Positions 7,707-15,676 of a DNA stretch of 64,000 nt are shown one piece after another; position 1 is the stretch's first letter; the number at the start of each line of letters is the position of its first letter. The stretch covers positions 186,001 through 250,000 of the forward strand of contig JAFSFB010000001.1 of NCBI GenBank assembly GCA_017435385.1. Direction: 5' to 3'. Below the pieces are notes generated by a model. That model did no database searches. It worked only from the letters and a program-made list of their open reading frames with translations, and was not told where the DNA came from. A program made the translations under genes and the position numbers. Origin of the DNA: Clostridia bacterium (GTDB taxonomy: Bacteria > Bacillota > Clostridia > Oscillospirales > Acutalibacteraceae).

Positions 7707-9476
7707 TTACATTATCGCATACATGTTATACATATTGGAATAAATTCCGCCTTTTTGCATCAGCTCGGAATGAGAGCCCTGCTCGGCAATGCCGTCTTCC
7801 GTCAGAACGATGATCTTGTCGGCATTGCGGATTGTCGTCAGACGGTGGGCGATCGTGAGAGTCGTTCTGCCCTCGGCAAGACGCTCGAGAGATTCCTGAA
7901 CGAGCTTTTCGCTTTCGTTGTCGAGAGCCGAGGTTGCTTCGTCGAGAAGAAGAATCGGCGGATTCTTGAGAAATACTCTTGCGATCGATATTCTCTGCTT
8001 CTGACCGCCCGAGAGCTTGACTCCTCTTTCGCCGACATAGGTGTTATATCCGTCGGGGAGTGCGCTGATAAAATCGTGAGCACCTGCCTGCTTTGCGGCT
8101 TCGATGATTTCGTCCATCGTCGCATCCGCCTTGCCGTAGATAAGGTTGTCATAGATCGTTCCCGAGAAGAGGTAAACATCCTGAGCGACAACGCCGATAT
8201 TGGAGCGGAGAGAATGCAGGGTGATATCCTTTATGTTCTTGCCGTCGATGAAAATATCGCCGCTTTCGGGTTCATAGAATCGGGGGATGAGGTTGCAGAG
8301 AGTTGTTTTTCCGCCGCCGCTGGGACCGACGAGGGCAAGGTTTTCGCCCTTTTCAAGGCGGAGATTGAGATTGTGCAGAATCTCTTTTTCGCCCTTGACA
8401 TAACTGAAGCAGACATCTCTGAACTCGATCTCGCCCTGAACATTTTCGATGTCTTCGGCGGTTTCGGAATCGGTGATATCGGGCTCTTCGTCCATGATTT
8501 CGGCAAAGCGTTCAACGCCCGTTATGCCCCGGCTGAACTGCTCGCTGAAATCAACGATCGTGCGGATAGAGCCGAGAAGAGTCGAGATAAGAAGAAGGCT
8601 TGCGGCAAAATCGCCTGCCGAGGTGATGCCGCTTTTCATAAGAAACGCACCCATGCAGATAACGCAGATATATGTTATTCCGTCGATGAGCTTGACGGTC
8701 GCATGGAACTGCGACATATATTTATGGCTCTTGTTCCTGATAACGACATATTGCTCGTTGCCCTTTGAGAATTTTTCTCTTTCGGTTTCCTCATTGGTGA
8801 AGGAGCGGACAACTCTCACACCGAGAAGACTGTCTTCGATTCGGGCGTTGATCTCGCCGATCTGGTGTCTGCCCTGCTTGAAGGTTTCTCTCATGCGTGT
8901 TCTCGATTTTTTGGTGAGAATAATCATGAAGGGCATGAGAATGAAGATTGCGATCGCAAAGCGGAAATCCATCGTTGCAAAAATAAAGAAGCTTGCAATA
9001 AATTTAACGACCGTCATTAGAATCATTTCAGGGAAATGATGCGCCCATTCGGCAACATCAAACAGGTCGGAGGTCATGCGGCTCATGAGCTGACCGACCT
9101 TCGTGTTATCGAAAAAGGTGAACGAGAGCGTCTGAAGATGGTCAAACATGTCCTCTCTCATGGAGTTTTCGATTTTGGTTCCCATCTTGTGTCCCCAGTA
9201 TGACTGGCAGAAGCTTGCGAGGCTGTCCAGACATCTGAGAGCAATATAAACGGCGGCGATGGTGAGGATGAGAGTTGTTGTCAGCCCCGCAGGATTTTCA
9301 ACGCCCTCGTCGGTTATCTTTCTGACGATGAGGGGCAGCATGATCTCGCAGGCGGCTGAGGTTGCGGCACAGAGAAGAACGATCAGCTCGGTGCCGAGAT
9401 GCTTTTTCAGATAAGGGAAAAAGCGGCGCATGAGCGACATGTTTTTCTTTGCCGTGTTTTTGCTTTTTTCTTTCAT
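7707..9476 (-). CDS. ABC exporter, fused membrane and ATPase domains (MDR type)
   Basis: Homodimeric or heterodimeric exporter half; six transmembrane helices (about 25-320) followed by an ATPase. Seen in 589 aa: Walker A GPSGGGKT (384-391), LSGGQ (488-492), Walker B ILLLDEA (508-514), switch His544, plus the coupling-type segment DMFDHLQTLSFTFFD after helix 2. Start ATG at 9476 with AAAGGAAAG upstream. It stands alone, so a homodimer is likely. Substrate unknown: lipid, drug or peptide export are all open. Promoter at 9508-9536. The poly-Ser/Asn acceptor region is normal and all ATP-site residues are present. Confidence 0.92.
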   Translation of the reverse strand: MKEKSKNTAKKNMSLMRRFFPYLKKHLGTELIVLLCAATSAACEIMLPLIVRKITDEGVENPAGLTTTLILTIAAVYIALRCLDSLASFCQSYWGHKMGTKIENSMREDMFDHLQTLSFTFFDNTKVGQLMSRMTSDLFDVAEWAHHFPEMILMTVVKFIASFFIFATMDFRFAIAIFILMPFMIILTKKSRTRMRETFKQGRHQIGEINARIEDSLLGVRVVRSFTNEETEREKFSKGNEQYVVIRNKSHKYMSQFHATVKLIDGITYICVICMGAFLMKSGITSAGDFAASLLLISTLLGSIRTIVDFSEQFSRGITGVERFAEIMDEEPDITDSETAEDIENVQGEIEFRDVCFSYVKGEKEILHNLNLRLEKGENLALVGPSGGGKTTLCNLIPRFYEPESGDIFIDGKNIKDITLHSLRSNIGVVAQDVYLFSGTIYDNLIYGKADATMDEIIEAAKQAGAHDFISALPDGYNTYVGERGVKLSGGQKQRISIARVFLKNPPILLLDEATSALDNESEKLVQESLERLAEGRTTLTIAHRLTTIRNADKIIVLTEDGIAEQGSHSELMQKGGIYSNMYNMYAIM

Positions 9477-9507
9477 TTTTATTTTTCTTTCCTTTTGGTT
9501 TAACCTG

Positions 9508-9536
9508 ATAATATATCACTCTATATTATGTAACAA
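9508..9536 (-). promoter_or_regulatory. Promoter of the ABC exporter
   Basis: Minus strand TTGTTA, 17-nt spacer, TATTAT. An overlapping alternative, TTTACA-17-CATAAT, lies a few bases upstream. Confidence 0.5.
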
Positions 9537-9597
9537 AATTTTGGTTTTGTAAAGATTTAAATGAATAAAATAAAATGTAAACTTATTTCTGTAATTA

Positions 9598-9626
9598 TTG
9601 ACCTTATAAAATAAAACTGTTATAAT
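9598..9626 (+). promoter_or_regulatory. Promoter toward rpe
   Basis: TTGACC, 17-nt spacer, TATAAT. Transcription would cross repeats A and C before reaching rpe at 9825, giving a leader of about 190 nt. Confidence 0.7.
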
Positions 9627-9665
9627 GTTACAGATTATAATGCCGGAAGTATTGCCTCAGGTCGG

Positions 9666-9737
9666 ATTTCGGGCGGTTCATGAACCGCTCCTGCAAAACA
9701 ACGGCGGGAGCATGCCTCCGCCCTGCACGATCACTTT
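9666..9737. repeat. Dispersed double-hairpin repeat, family A, copy 2
   Basis: Hairpin GGGCGGTTCATGAACCGCTC and GGCGGGAGCATGCCTCCGCC joined by CTGCAAAACAAC. Compared with 2320-2393 both stems have changed on both arms, keeping base pairing, which suggests selection for structure or repeated amplification. Confidence 0.8.
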
Positions 9738-9808
9738 TTACTGATAATCGGGCGTGGGCGAAGCCCACCCGAAACTCTGCACTCTGCACTCTTCATTCTT
9801 CACTAATC
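9738..9808. repeat. Dispersed repeat family C, copy 4
   Basis: Hairpin GGGCGTGGGCGAAGCCCACCC followed by CTCTGCACTCTTCATTCTTCACT units. It lies directly against repeat A and in the 5' leader of rpe. Confidence 0.75.
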
Positions 9809-9824
9809 AGAAAGGTTGGTTTCT

Positions 9825-10490
9825 ATGATAAAAATTTCTCCCTCTGTTCTTGCAAGCGATTTTTCCGCCCTCGGCGCAGAAGCTGTCAGGGTTGAAAAAG
9901 GCGGTGCGGACTGGCTGCATCTCGATGTCATGGACGGATGCTTCGTTCCGAACATCTCGTTCGGAGCACCCGTTATCAAAAGCCTGAGAAACAAGACCGA
10001 CCTCGTTTTCGATGTGCATCTGATGATTCAGAATCCGCTGAAATATATTGAAGATTTTAAAAAAGCGGGTGCGGATATAATCACTTTTCATCTTGAAAGC
10101 TCGTCGCCCGTCGGGGAAACGGTTGATAAAATTCTTGACTGCGGCTGCAAGGCAGGCATCAGCATCAAGCCTGCAACGGCGGCAGAAGATGTTTTCCCTT
10201 ATCTCGACAAGCTTTCGATGGTGCTTGTCATGACGGTCGAGCCCGGCTTCGGCGGACAGTCGTTCATGCATGAAACCATGGAAAAAGTAAAAACCCTGCG
10301 CAAGGAGATCCTGCGCAGAGGTCTTGACACCGATATTCAGGTTGACGGCGGAATCAACGCCGAAACCGTTGAGATTGCGGCTGCGGCGGGAGCAAATGTT
10401 TTCGTTGCGGGCAGTGCGGTTTTCGGGGCTGAAAATCCTGCAGAAATCATCGGAATGCTCAGAGATAAGGCGGAAAGAGCCTATAACTGA
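9825..10490 (+). CDS. rpe: Ribulose-phosphate 3-epimerase
   Basis: Interconverts D-ribulose 5-phosphate and D-xylulose 5-phosphate in the pentose phosphate pathway; cytoplasmic TIM barrel. 221 aa, the normal length. Seen: KISPSVLASDF, HLDVMDG (32-38) with metal and catalytic His/Asp, HLMIQNP, VEPGFGGQ and DGGI, all in the usual order. ATG at 9825 follows AGAAAGG; the upstream TTG is in the Shine-Dalgarno region. Monocistronic in this window and convergent with the next gene, overlapping its 3' end by 10 nt. A sugar-specific paralogue (allulose type) is possible but the residues fit Rpe. Confidence 0.94.
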   Translation: MIKISPSVLASDFSALGAEAVRVEKGGADWLHLDVMDGCFVPNISFGAPVIKSLRNKTDLVFDVHLMIQNPLKYIEDFKKAGADIITFHLESSSPVGETVDKILDCGCKAGISIKPATAAEDVFPYLDKLSMVLVMTVEPGFGGQSFMHETMEKVKTLRKEILRRGLDTDIQVDGGINAETVEIAAAAGANVFVAGSAVFGAENPAEIIGMLRDKAERAYN

Positions 10491-11047
10491 TTTTTAATTA
10501 TTCCGACTGCGTCGTTTTCCGCAATCAGATTCCAATGCTCACGGGTATAGTCCGCTTCAAGGTTTTCGCATTTTCTGCATTCCGCAAATTCGCAGAAATG
10601 CCGCTGAAAAAGATTCAGGTCAAACGGTGAGCTGATAATCAGCCTGAAAATGCCGTCGTTTTCGTAAAGACTGCTGACGGCGCAGTCGAACGGAAGGGAG
10701 CATTCCTCGGCGGCTTTATAAAGCCCGTCAAGGCTTTTGAATTCGCAGAGAAGATTCGATGCCTGCTTTATCAGCGTTGAACGCTTCGCTCTCACGGCGG
10801 TGTCGAGCATCGTGAAGCAGAGAATGCATCCGCCCGAGCTTAACGGCATGGCTTCGATTATCATTTTTCGGGAAGGATCAAGCTCTCTGCCGAGATATTT
10901 TCCTGCGGCATCGAGCAGAGTCCAGATGACCCGCCTTGTTTCAATGGCGGAATAGTCCATATCTTCATATGTAATATCCAGCTCGATCATGTCCTGCGGC
11001 GAAAGCTCGACAACGATGCGGTTTTCGGCAGGGGAATTAATTTGCAT
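10481..11047 (-). CDS. MecA-like adaptor protein
   Basis: MecA proteins hand substrates (for example ComK) to the ClpC-ClpP protease. 188 aa. Seen: N-terminal segment VVELSPQDMIELDITYEDMDY followed by RRVIWTLLDAAG, and a C-terminal half with SLDGLYKAAEECSLP, FRLIISSPFD and LIAENDAVGIIK, the two-domain pattern of MecA. It is shorter than B. subtilis MecA (218) because the acidic linker is missing. ATG at 11047 with AAAGGAGG 9 nt upstream; promoter at 11081-11109. Adaptor family assignment rests on pattern reading, not on an alignment. Confidence 0.75.
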   Translation of the reverse strand: MQINSPAENRIVVELSPQDMIELDITYEDMDYSAIETRRVIWTLLDAAGKYLGRELDPSRKMIIEAMPLSSGGCILCFTMLDTAVRAKRSTLIKQASNLLCEFKSLDGLYKAAEECSLPFDCAVSSLYENDGIFRLIISSPFDLNLFQRHFCEFAECRKCENLEADYTREHWNLIAENDAVGIIKNQL

Positions 11048-11080
11048 GGCGCATAACCTCCTTTGGCTGCTGCTATTAAT

Positions 11081-11109
11081 ATAATATGTTCTGCGCTCAA
11101 AGGATGCAA
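11081..11109 (-). promoter_or_regulatory. Promoter of the mecA-like gene
   Basis: Minus strand TTGCAT, 17-nt spacer, TATTAT; transcript would start about 30 nt before the gene. The rnfD-like gene starts divergently 60 bp away. Confidence 0.6.
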
Positions 11110-11142
11110 TGAATAAATAATGGAAACTAAGAGGTGAACGGT

Positions 11143-12108
11143 TTGTCAAACGGTGCTGTCAAACAGAATATCGGCAACGCAAAGAGCATTTTCGGGGATT
11201 ATCTGATCATGCTTGCGGCACCGTGCTTTGTTGCATTCCGTTTTTACGGAGCACGCAGTCTGCTCGTTCTTGCGGCGAGCGTTGCGGCGGCGGTCATAAC
11301 AGATGCTCTGGGCGGACTTGCCGTTAGCAGAAAAGCTGACATAAAAGACCTTTGCAGCGTTTTTACGGGCGCAGCGGTTGCGCTGATGATGCCTGCGGGA
11401 GTGCCGGAATATGTTCCCGTTTTCGCATCGGTTTTTGCGGTTGCGGTTGCGAAATTCCCGTTCGGCAAAAGCGAAAAGCTCCCGTTTGTTCCTGCGGCGG
11501 CAGGCTTTGCGTTCGTGAGCGTCTGCTTCAAGGAGCAGGTTTTCACCTATGCTTACGGCTCAGAGGATAAGGTTTTCGGAGCGGAATCGCTCGGCTCGAT
11601 GCTTCTGAGAGGAAGCGCAGTCAGAGTCGGAACGGCAAACGCATTCGACCTGCTTGTCGGCAACGTTGCGGGACCTATGGGCACGGGATGCATCATTCTC
11701 ATGCTCGCATGTGCTGTTTACCTTCTTATCAGAAGACCGAAGGCTCTTCTCTCATCGGCAGGATTTATTGCCGCCTGTGCGGTGATGATTCTCATTTTTC
11801 CGAGAGTCAGAGCATCATATATAACCAATCTTATCTGTGAGCTTTGCTCGGGTTCGCTGATGTTTGCGGCGGTTTTCCTCATAACCGATGAGGCAACTCT
11901 TCCCAAAAAGAATCTCAACAGAGTTATTTACGGTGCGGTGTGCGGCATTTTCTGCATGGGAATGCGGTATATGGGTGCATATGAAGAAACGGTATGCTTT
12001 GCCGTTCTTCTTGCCAATGCCGTGCGTCCCGTTTTCGATTCGGCAATCAGCAACATGCCGAAAACGATGAAAAAAGCCCCCGAAAAGGAGGTGAAGCCGC
12101 ATGAATAA
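11143..12108 (+). CDS. RnfD/NqrB-like membrane protein lacking the flavin-attachment motif
   Basis: Canonical RnfD is the membrane subunit of the Rnf ferredoxin:NAD oxidoreductase and carries FMN bound to a Thr of an SGAT motif. Here 321 aa with about ten hydrophobic helices and family blocks DYLIMLAAPCFVAF near the N terminus, FTGAAVALMMPAG, FDLLVGNVAGPMGTG and FLITDEATLP. At the place of SGATPL stands FGAESL (about residues 145-150), so the modified Thr is Glu. TTG at 11143 fits GAGG 8 nt upstream; GTG at 11134 is the alternative. First gene of a D-E-A set; no rnfC, G or B occurs in the window. Confidence 0.83.
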   Translation: MSNGAVKQNIGNAKSIFGDYLIMLAAPCFVAFRFYGARSLLVLAASVAAAVITDALGGLAVSRKADIKDLCSVFTGAAVALMMPAGVPEYVPVFASVFAVAVAKFPFGKSEKLPFVPAAAGFAFVSVCFKEQVFTYAYGSEDKVFGAESLGSMLLRGSAVRVGTANAFDLLVGNVAGPMGTGCIILMLACAVYLLIRRPKALLSSAGFIAACAVMILIFPRVRASYITNLICELCSGSLMFAAVFLITDEATLPKKNLNRVIYGAVCGIFCMGMRYMGAYEETVCFAVLLANAVRPVFDSAISNMPKTMKKAPEKEVKPHE

Positions 12109-12865
12109 GAACCCCTCTTTTAAGGATATTCTGAAAAAAGGAGCGCTGATCTATAACCCCGTTCTTGTTCAGCTTGTCGGTCTGTGTCCCGTTGTTGCGG
12201 CATCGACGACCTTCGTTCAGGCGGCGGCGCTTTCCGTTGCGATGTGCATCGAGCTTTTCGTTGCGTGCTTTGCGGCTTCGGCATTTCTCAGAAACATCCC
12301 GAGATGGATGAGAGTTCCTGTTTATTTCCTTATCGGAATCATGTTTGTCTGCCCCGTGCTTTATTATTTTGAAACCTATTCGCTTATTAATATCAGCCTT
12401 GGCATGAAGATCTATATTCCGCTCACGGCAATCAATTCCGTTGTTGCGGTTCACTGCGAGCAGTTTGCGGTCAAAAACAGCGTCAGACTTGCTCTTTACG
12501 ATGCGGCGGCAAGCGGCATCGGAGTTTCGGTTATTTTCCTGATAACGGGGGCGGTCAGAGAAATTCTCGGCAACGCAACCTTTGCAGGCTTTGCGGTCAA
12601 TATTCCCGTAACGCTCAGGGGAATGACTCTGCCGTTCGGCTGTCTGATCCTTCTCGGCTTCCTTGCGGCAGGGCTGAAAGCTTTTACGGCAAAGTATTTC
12701 CCCGTTAGAGAAGAAAAAGAAGAGGCCGCTGAAGCAACGGCGGCAGAGGAAGTGCCGGAAACAAACCCCGTTCCGACGGCAGAAGAATTTGCTTCATCAG
12801 ACCTTGACGAGTTTCTGAAAACTCTCGGCATAGAAATACCTGCAGAGGAGGACGGAAAGAAATGA
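12101..12865 (+). CDS. RnfE-like membrane protein with one Fe-S cysteine lost
   Basis: RnfE pairs with RnfA in the membrane and, in canonical complexes, the pair holds a [2Fe-2S] cluster with two Cys from each. 254 aa. Seen: NPVLVQLVGLCPVVA keeps the first Cys; the second block reads IYIPLTAINSVV where RnfE proteins have IPLIVTNCIVV, so Cys became Ser. GAVREILGNATF is the usual later block. The C-terminal ~60 residues are an acidic, Glu/Ala-rich cytoplasmic tail not usual for RnfE. ATG at 12101 with AAAAGGAGG; overlaps the D gene by 8 nt and the A gene by 4. Confidence 0.85.
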   Translation: MNKNPSFKDILKKGALIYNPVLVQLVGLCPVVAASTTFVQAAALSVAMCIELFVACFAASAFLRNIPRWMRVPVYFLIGIMFVCPVLYYFETYSLINISLGMKIYIPLTAINSVVAVHCEQFAVKNSVRLALYDAAASGIGVSVIFLITGAVREILGNATFAGFAVNIPVTLRGMTLPFGCLILLGFLAAGLKAFTAKYFPVREEKEEAAEATAAEEVPETNPVPTAEEFASSDLDEFLKTLGIEIPAEEDGKK

Positions 12866-13455
12866 AAATGATATCCGATCTTCTCATAACGGCTCTTTTT
12901 ACGGTGTTTATCCAGAATCTTGTTCTGAGCTCGGGACTCGGTATGAGCGAGGCGATCAGAGTTTCGACAAGACCGGGAACCTTCGGAAGATTTGCTCTGA
13001 TGATTTCGGGCTTTTCTGTTGTGACGAGCGTTATATGCAGTCTTATCAATACCGTTTCGGGCTTTGCCTCACTTCCTTTTGCGGGCAAGGCGGCGGTTTA
13101 TGCAGGTGTTCTCGCAGGAGTTTATATCATTGCCGCTCTGATTATGAAGATCGTTTTCAGGGCATCGGATAAGCTTCTGGGAACCTTCGGAATTGCGGCG
13201 CTGAACACGCTTGTTTTTGCCGTTCCGTTCATCAATGAATCGGCGGCGTATTCGTTTGCGGATGCGATCGGCTCGGGCATCGGAGCAGGCATAGCGTTTG
13301 TTCTTGCGGCGGCTCTTATCAGCAAGGGCTCGGAAGCACTCGAACGAAACGAGAGCATTCCCGAGGCATTCAGAGGAACTCCGTCAATGCTGATCTATGT
13401 CGGACTTCTCTCGCTTGCTTTTGCGGGATTTGCGGACTCGACTCTGTTTGCTTAG
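12862..13455 (+). CDS. RnfA-like membrane protein with both Fe-S cysteines lost
   Basis: 197 aa with six hydrophobic helices. RnfA blocks are present but cofactor residues are not: NLVLSSGLGMSEAI stands where RnfA has NFVLVKFLGLCPFM, and LLGTFGIAALNTLV where RnfA has LLGIFLPLITTNCAV. The C-terminal block IPEAFRGTPSMLIYVGLLSLAF matches RnfA well, so homology is clear. With the Ser in the E subunit, three of four cluster Cys are gone. ATG at 12862 overlaps the E gene's stop (ATGA). Function is likely not electron transfer through that cluster; ion or small-molecule movement is a guess. Confidence 0.82.
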   Translation: MKMISDLLITALFTVFIQNLVLSSGLGMSEAIRVSTRPGTFGRFALMISGFSVVTSVICSLINTVSGFASLPFAGKAAVYAGVLAGVYIIAALIMKIVFRASDKLLGTFGIAALNTLVFAVPFINESAAYSFADAIGSGIGAGIAFVLAAALISKGSEALERNESIPEAFRGTPSMLIYVGLLSLAFAGFADSTLFA

Positions 13456-13555
13456 GGTAACGAGTATAATCCGAACCTGCCTGAAAGCAAGTCTTTTCAG
13501 CGCTTTTCGGGATTTCGGGTTTGAAAGGCTTAATTCTTTATTTCAGGGTGAAATT

Positions 13556-13792
13556 ATGGCAAAGAATAAAAATAAAGGCGTTATCGAAAAAGCGTTGAAG
13601 CCCTCTCAGCGAGAGAGCATAACGGAATTTTCGGCGCATTTCGGCTCTGAGCCGAGTTATGAAGAAAAGGTCAAAAAAAGAAAGATCATCAATGCCGTGC
13701 TGACGGCACTCGGCATTGTTGCTCTGGTTGCGGTCGGATTTTTCCTGACGGATGTCCTTGTCCGCATAACAGAAATACCGTATGGCATATAG
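13556..13792 (+). CDS. Small single-pass membrane protein
   Basis: 78 aa, not recognised. A basic N-terminal third (AKNKNKGVIEKALKP), a mixed middle, a KVKKRK stop-transfer-like stretch and one hydrophobic helix (about 47-68, ALGIVALVAVGFFLTDVLV) near the C terminus. ATG at 13556 with AGGGTG upstream. It follows the Rnf-like genes by 100 nt and precedes the GH13 gene by 13 nt, so it may be co-transcribed with either. Confidence 0.6.
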   Translation: MAKNKNKGVIEKALKPSQRESITEFSAHFGSEPSYEEKVKKRKIINAVLTALGIVALVAVGFFLTDVLVRITEIPYGI

Positions 13793-13805
13793 AGGAAAAA
13801 ACACG

Positions 13806-15659
13806 ATGGATTTTATTCCTTATAATTCAAGGCTGACATATCATAAAACTCCGTTCGGAGCGGTGCGAGAGGGCGAAGAGGTAACGGTGAGAATCGTTTT
13901 GCCCCGAAGCTGCGGCTGCACGGAGGCTCAGCTCATTCTCGAATCCGACGGCGGAGAAGTCCGTGCATATCCGATGAAATGGGAGTGCATGGAGGGTGAG
14001 AGCGAGGAATGGTGGACAGTCAGCTTCACCGCCGAAAAGCAGGGACTTTATTGGTACCGCTTTTCCTTGTCTTTGAAAGACGGCGGCGCAATGATAACAA
14101 GATCTGAAAACTCAACGGGCAGGATATCCTCCGAGGGAGATGCGTTTCAGCTTACGGTCTATTCAAAGGACTTTGAAACTCCCGAATGGATAAAGGGCTC
14201 GGTCATATATCAGATATTCCCCGACAGATTCTGTTTTTCGGGGGAGGAGAAAAAGAATATTCCCGATGACAGGATCATGCGTTCGGATTGGGGCGGAAAG
14301 CCGATGTGGATGCCCGATGCAGAGGGCAGGATCTCGCAGTATGACTATTTCGGCGGAGATTTCAAGGGCATTGAGCAGAAGCTCGGCTATCTTGAATCGC
14401 TCGGAGTCGGATGCATCTATCTCAATCCTGTTTTTGAGGCTCACTCCAATCACCGTTATGACACGGCGGACTATGAGAAAACCGACATGCTTCTCGGCGA
14501 CGAAAAGGATTTTGAATCTCTTTGCGCCGAAGCGGAGAAGCACGGCATAAAAATCGTTCTCGACGGTGTTTTCAGCCATACGGGAGCAGACAGCAGATAT
14601 TTCAACCGAGAAAAAAGATACGCAGGCGAGGGTGCATATAACAGCCCCGACTCCCCGTATTATGAATGGTATAAATTCAAAAAATATCCCGATGATTATG
14701 AATGCTGGTGGAATGTGGATATTCTTCCCGAGATCAGCGAGGAGAACGACGGATATATCCGATATATCGCAGGCGAAAACGGCATTCTCAGAAAGTGGCT
14801 CCGTCTTGGGGCAAGCGGCTGGCGTCTTGATGTTGCCGATGAATTGCCCGATAAGTTTCTCGATGCTCTGCGGAAAGCGGTCAAGGCGGAGAAAAAGGAT
14901 GCATATATTCTCGGCGAGGTCTGGGAGGATGCATCGAACAAGATCAGCTACGGCGAGCGCCGAAGATATCTTCAGGGAGCTCAGCTTGACTCGGTCATGA
15001 ATTATCCCTTTGCGGATCTGCTGATCGGCTTTGCGATATCGGGCAGAGCCGAAGGCTTCAATGCGAGAATTTCCGAGATATGCGAAAATTATCCCAAGCC
15101 TGCACTTGACTGCCTGATGAACCATATCGGAACGCATGATACCTGCCGTGTGCTTAACCGTCTGGGAACGGGCGGCAGATATTATTCGGACCACCTCAAC
15201 AGATATTGCGGCGGTCTGAGCGAGGAAGAAAAAGCCGAGGGAAAGGATCTTCTCAAACTGATTTCCGTCATGCAGTTTACCCTCCCCGGCGTTCCGTGCA
15301 TCTATTACGGCGACGAGGCAGGAACCGACGGCGGCGAGGACCCGTTCAACAGAGGCTGCTTCCCGTGGGGAAAAGAGGATGAGGAGCTGACGGAGCATTT
15401 CAGGCTTCTCGGCAAAATACGAAAAGAGCATGAGGTGTTCAAAGACGGAGATTTTGTTCCCGTTTCGGATGCGTTGGGCTGCGTCGCCTATGAGCGTTCG
15501 GGCAGGGGCGAGAGAATCATGACCGTTGCAAACCGCAACAGCCATCCGATAGTCTATCTGCTTCCCGAGGAGGGATTTGTTGCTCTGACGGGCGGCACCG
15601 TCACGGGCAGAGAGCTTCACCTTGAAGCGAAAACTGCGGCAATTATTATCAAGAATTAA
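13806..15659 (+). CDS. GH13 alpha-glucan hydrolase, neopullulanase/cyclomaltodextrinase-like
   Basis: Hydrolyses alpha-1,4 (and perhaps alpha-1,6) links of maltodextrins or cyclodextrins; no signal peptide, so intracellular. 617 aa: an N-terminal beta domain (1-120) typical of the CBM34-containing subfamily, then the barrel. Seen: YQIFPDRF (135-142), NPVFEAHSNHRYDTADY (207-223), DGVFSHTG (253-260), GWRLDVADE (338-346, nucleophile Asp342), GEVW (370-373, acid/base Glu371) and NHIGTHD (439-445). All catalytic residues are present. ATG at 13806 follows AGAGG; an ATG at 13782 in frame lies inside the preceding gene. Confidence 0.9.
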   Translation: MDFIPYNSRLTYHKTPFGAVREGEEVTVRIVLPRSCGCTEAQLILESDGGEVRAYPMKWECMEGESEEWWTVSFTAEKQGLYWYRFSLSLKDGGAMITRSENSTGRISSEGDAFQLTVYSKDFETPEWIKGSVIYQIFPDRFCFSGEEKKNIPDDRIMRSDWGGKPMWMPDAEGRISQYDYFGGDFKGIEQKLGYLESLGVGCIYLNPVFEAHSNHRYDTADYEKTDMLLGDEKDFESLCAEAEKHGIKIVLDGVFSHTGADSRYFNREKRYAGEGAYNSPDSPYYEWYKFKKYPDDYECWWNVDILPEISEENDGYIRYIAGENGILRKWLRLGASGWRLDVADELPDKFLDALRKAVKAEKKDAYILGEVWEDASNKISYGERRRYLQGAQLDSVMNYPFADLLIGFAISGRAEGFNARISEICENYPKPALDCLMNHIGTHDTCRVLNRLGTGGRYYSDHLNRYCGGLSEEEKAEGKDLLKLISVMQFTLPGVPCIYYGDEAGTDGGEDPFNRGCFPWGKEDEELTEHFRLLGKIRKEHEVFKDGDFVPVSDALGCVAYERSGRGERIMTVANRNSHPIVYLLPEEGFVALTGGTVTGRELHLEAKTAAIIIKN

Positions 15660-15676
15660 ATTGAGCGGTGATACGA

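Noticed and set aside
7755..8768. A 337-codon plus-strand reading frame
   Set aside because: Antisense to the ABC exporter, whose ATP-binding motifs are complete.
4311..9808. Possibility of insertion sequences in the repeat-rich segment
   Set aside because: No transposase-like protein is present; the repeats are short palindromic families only.
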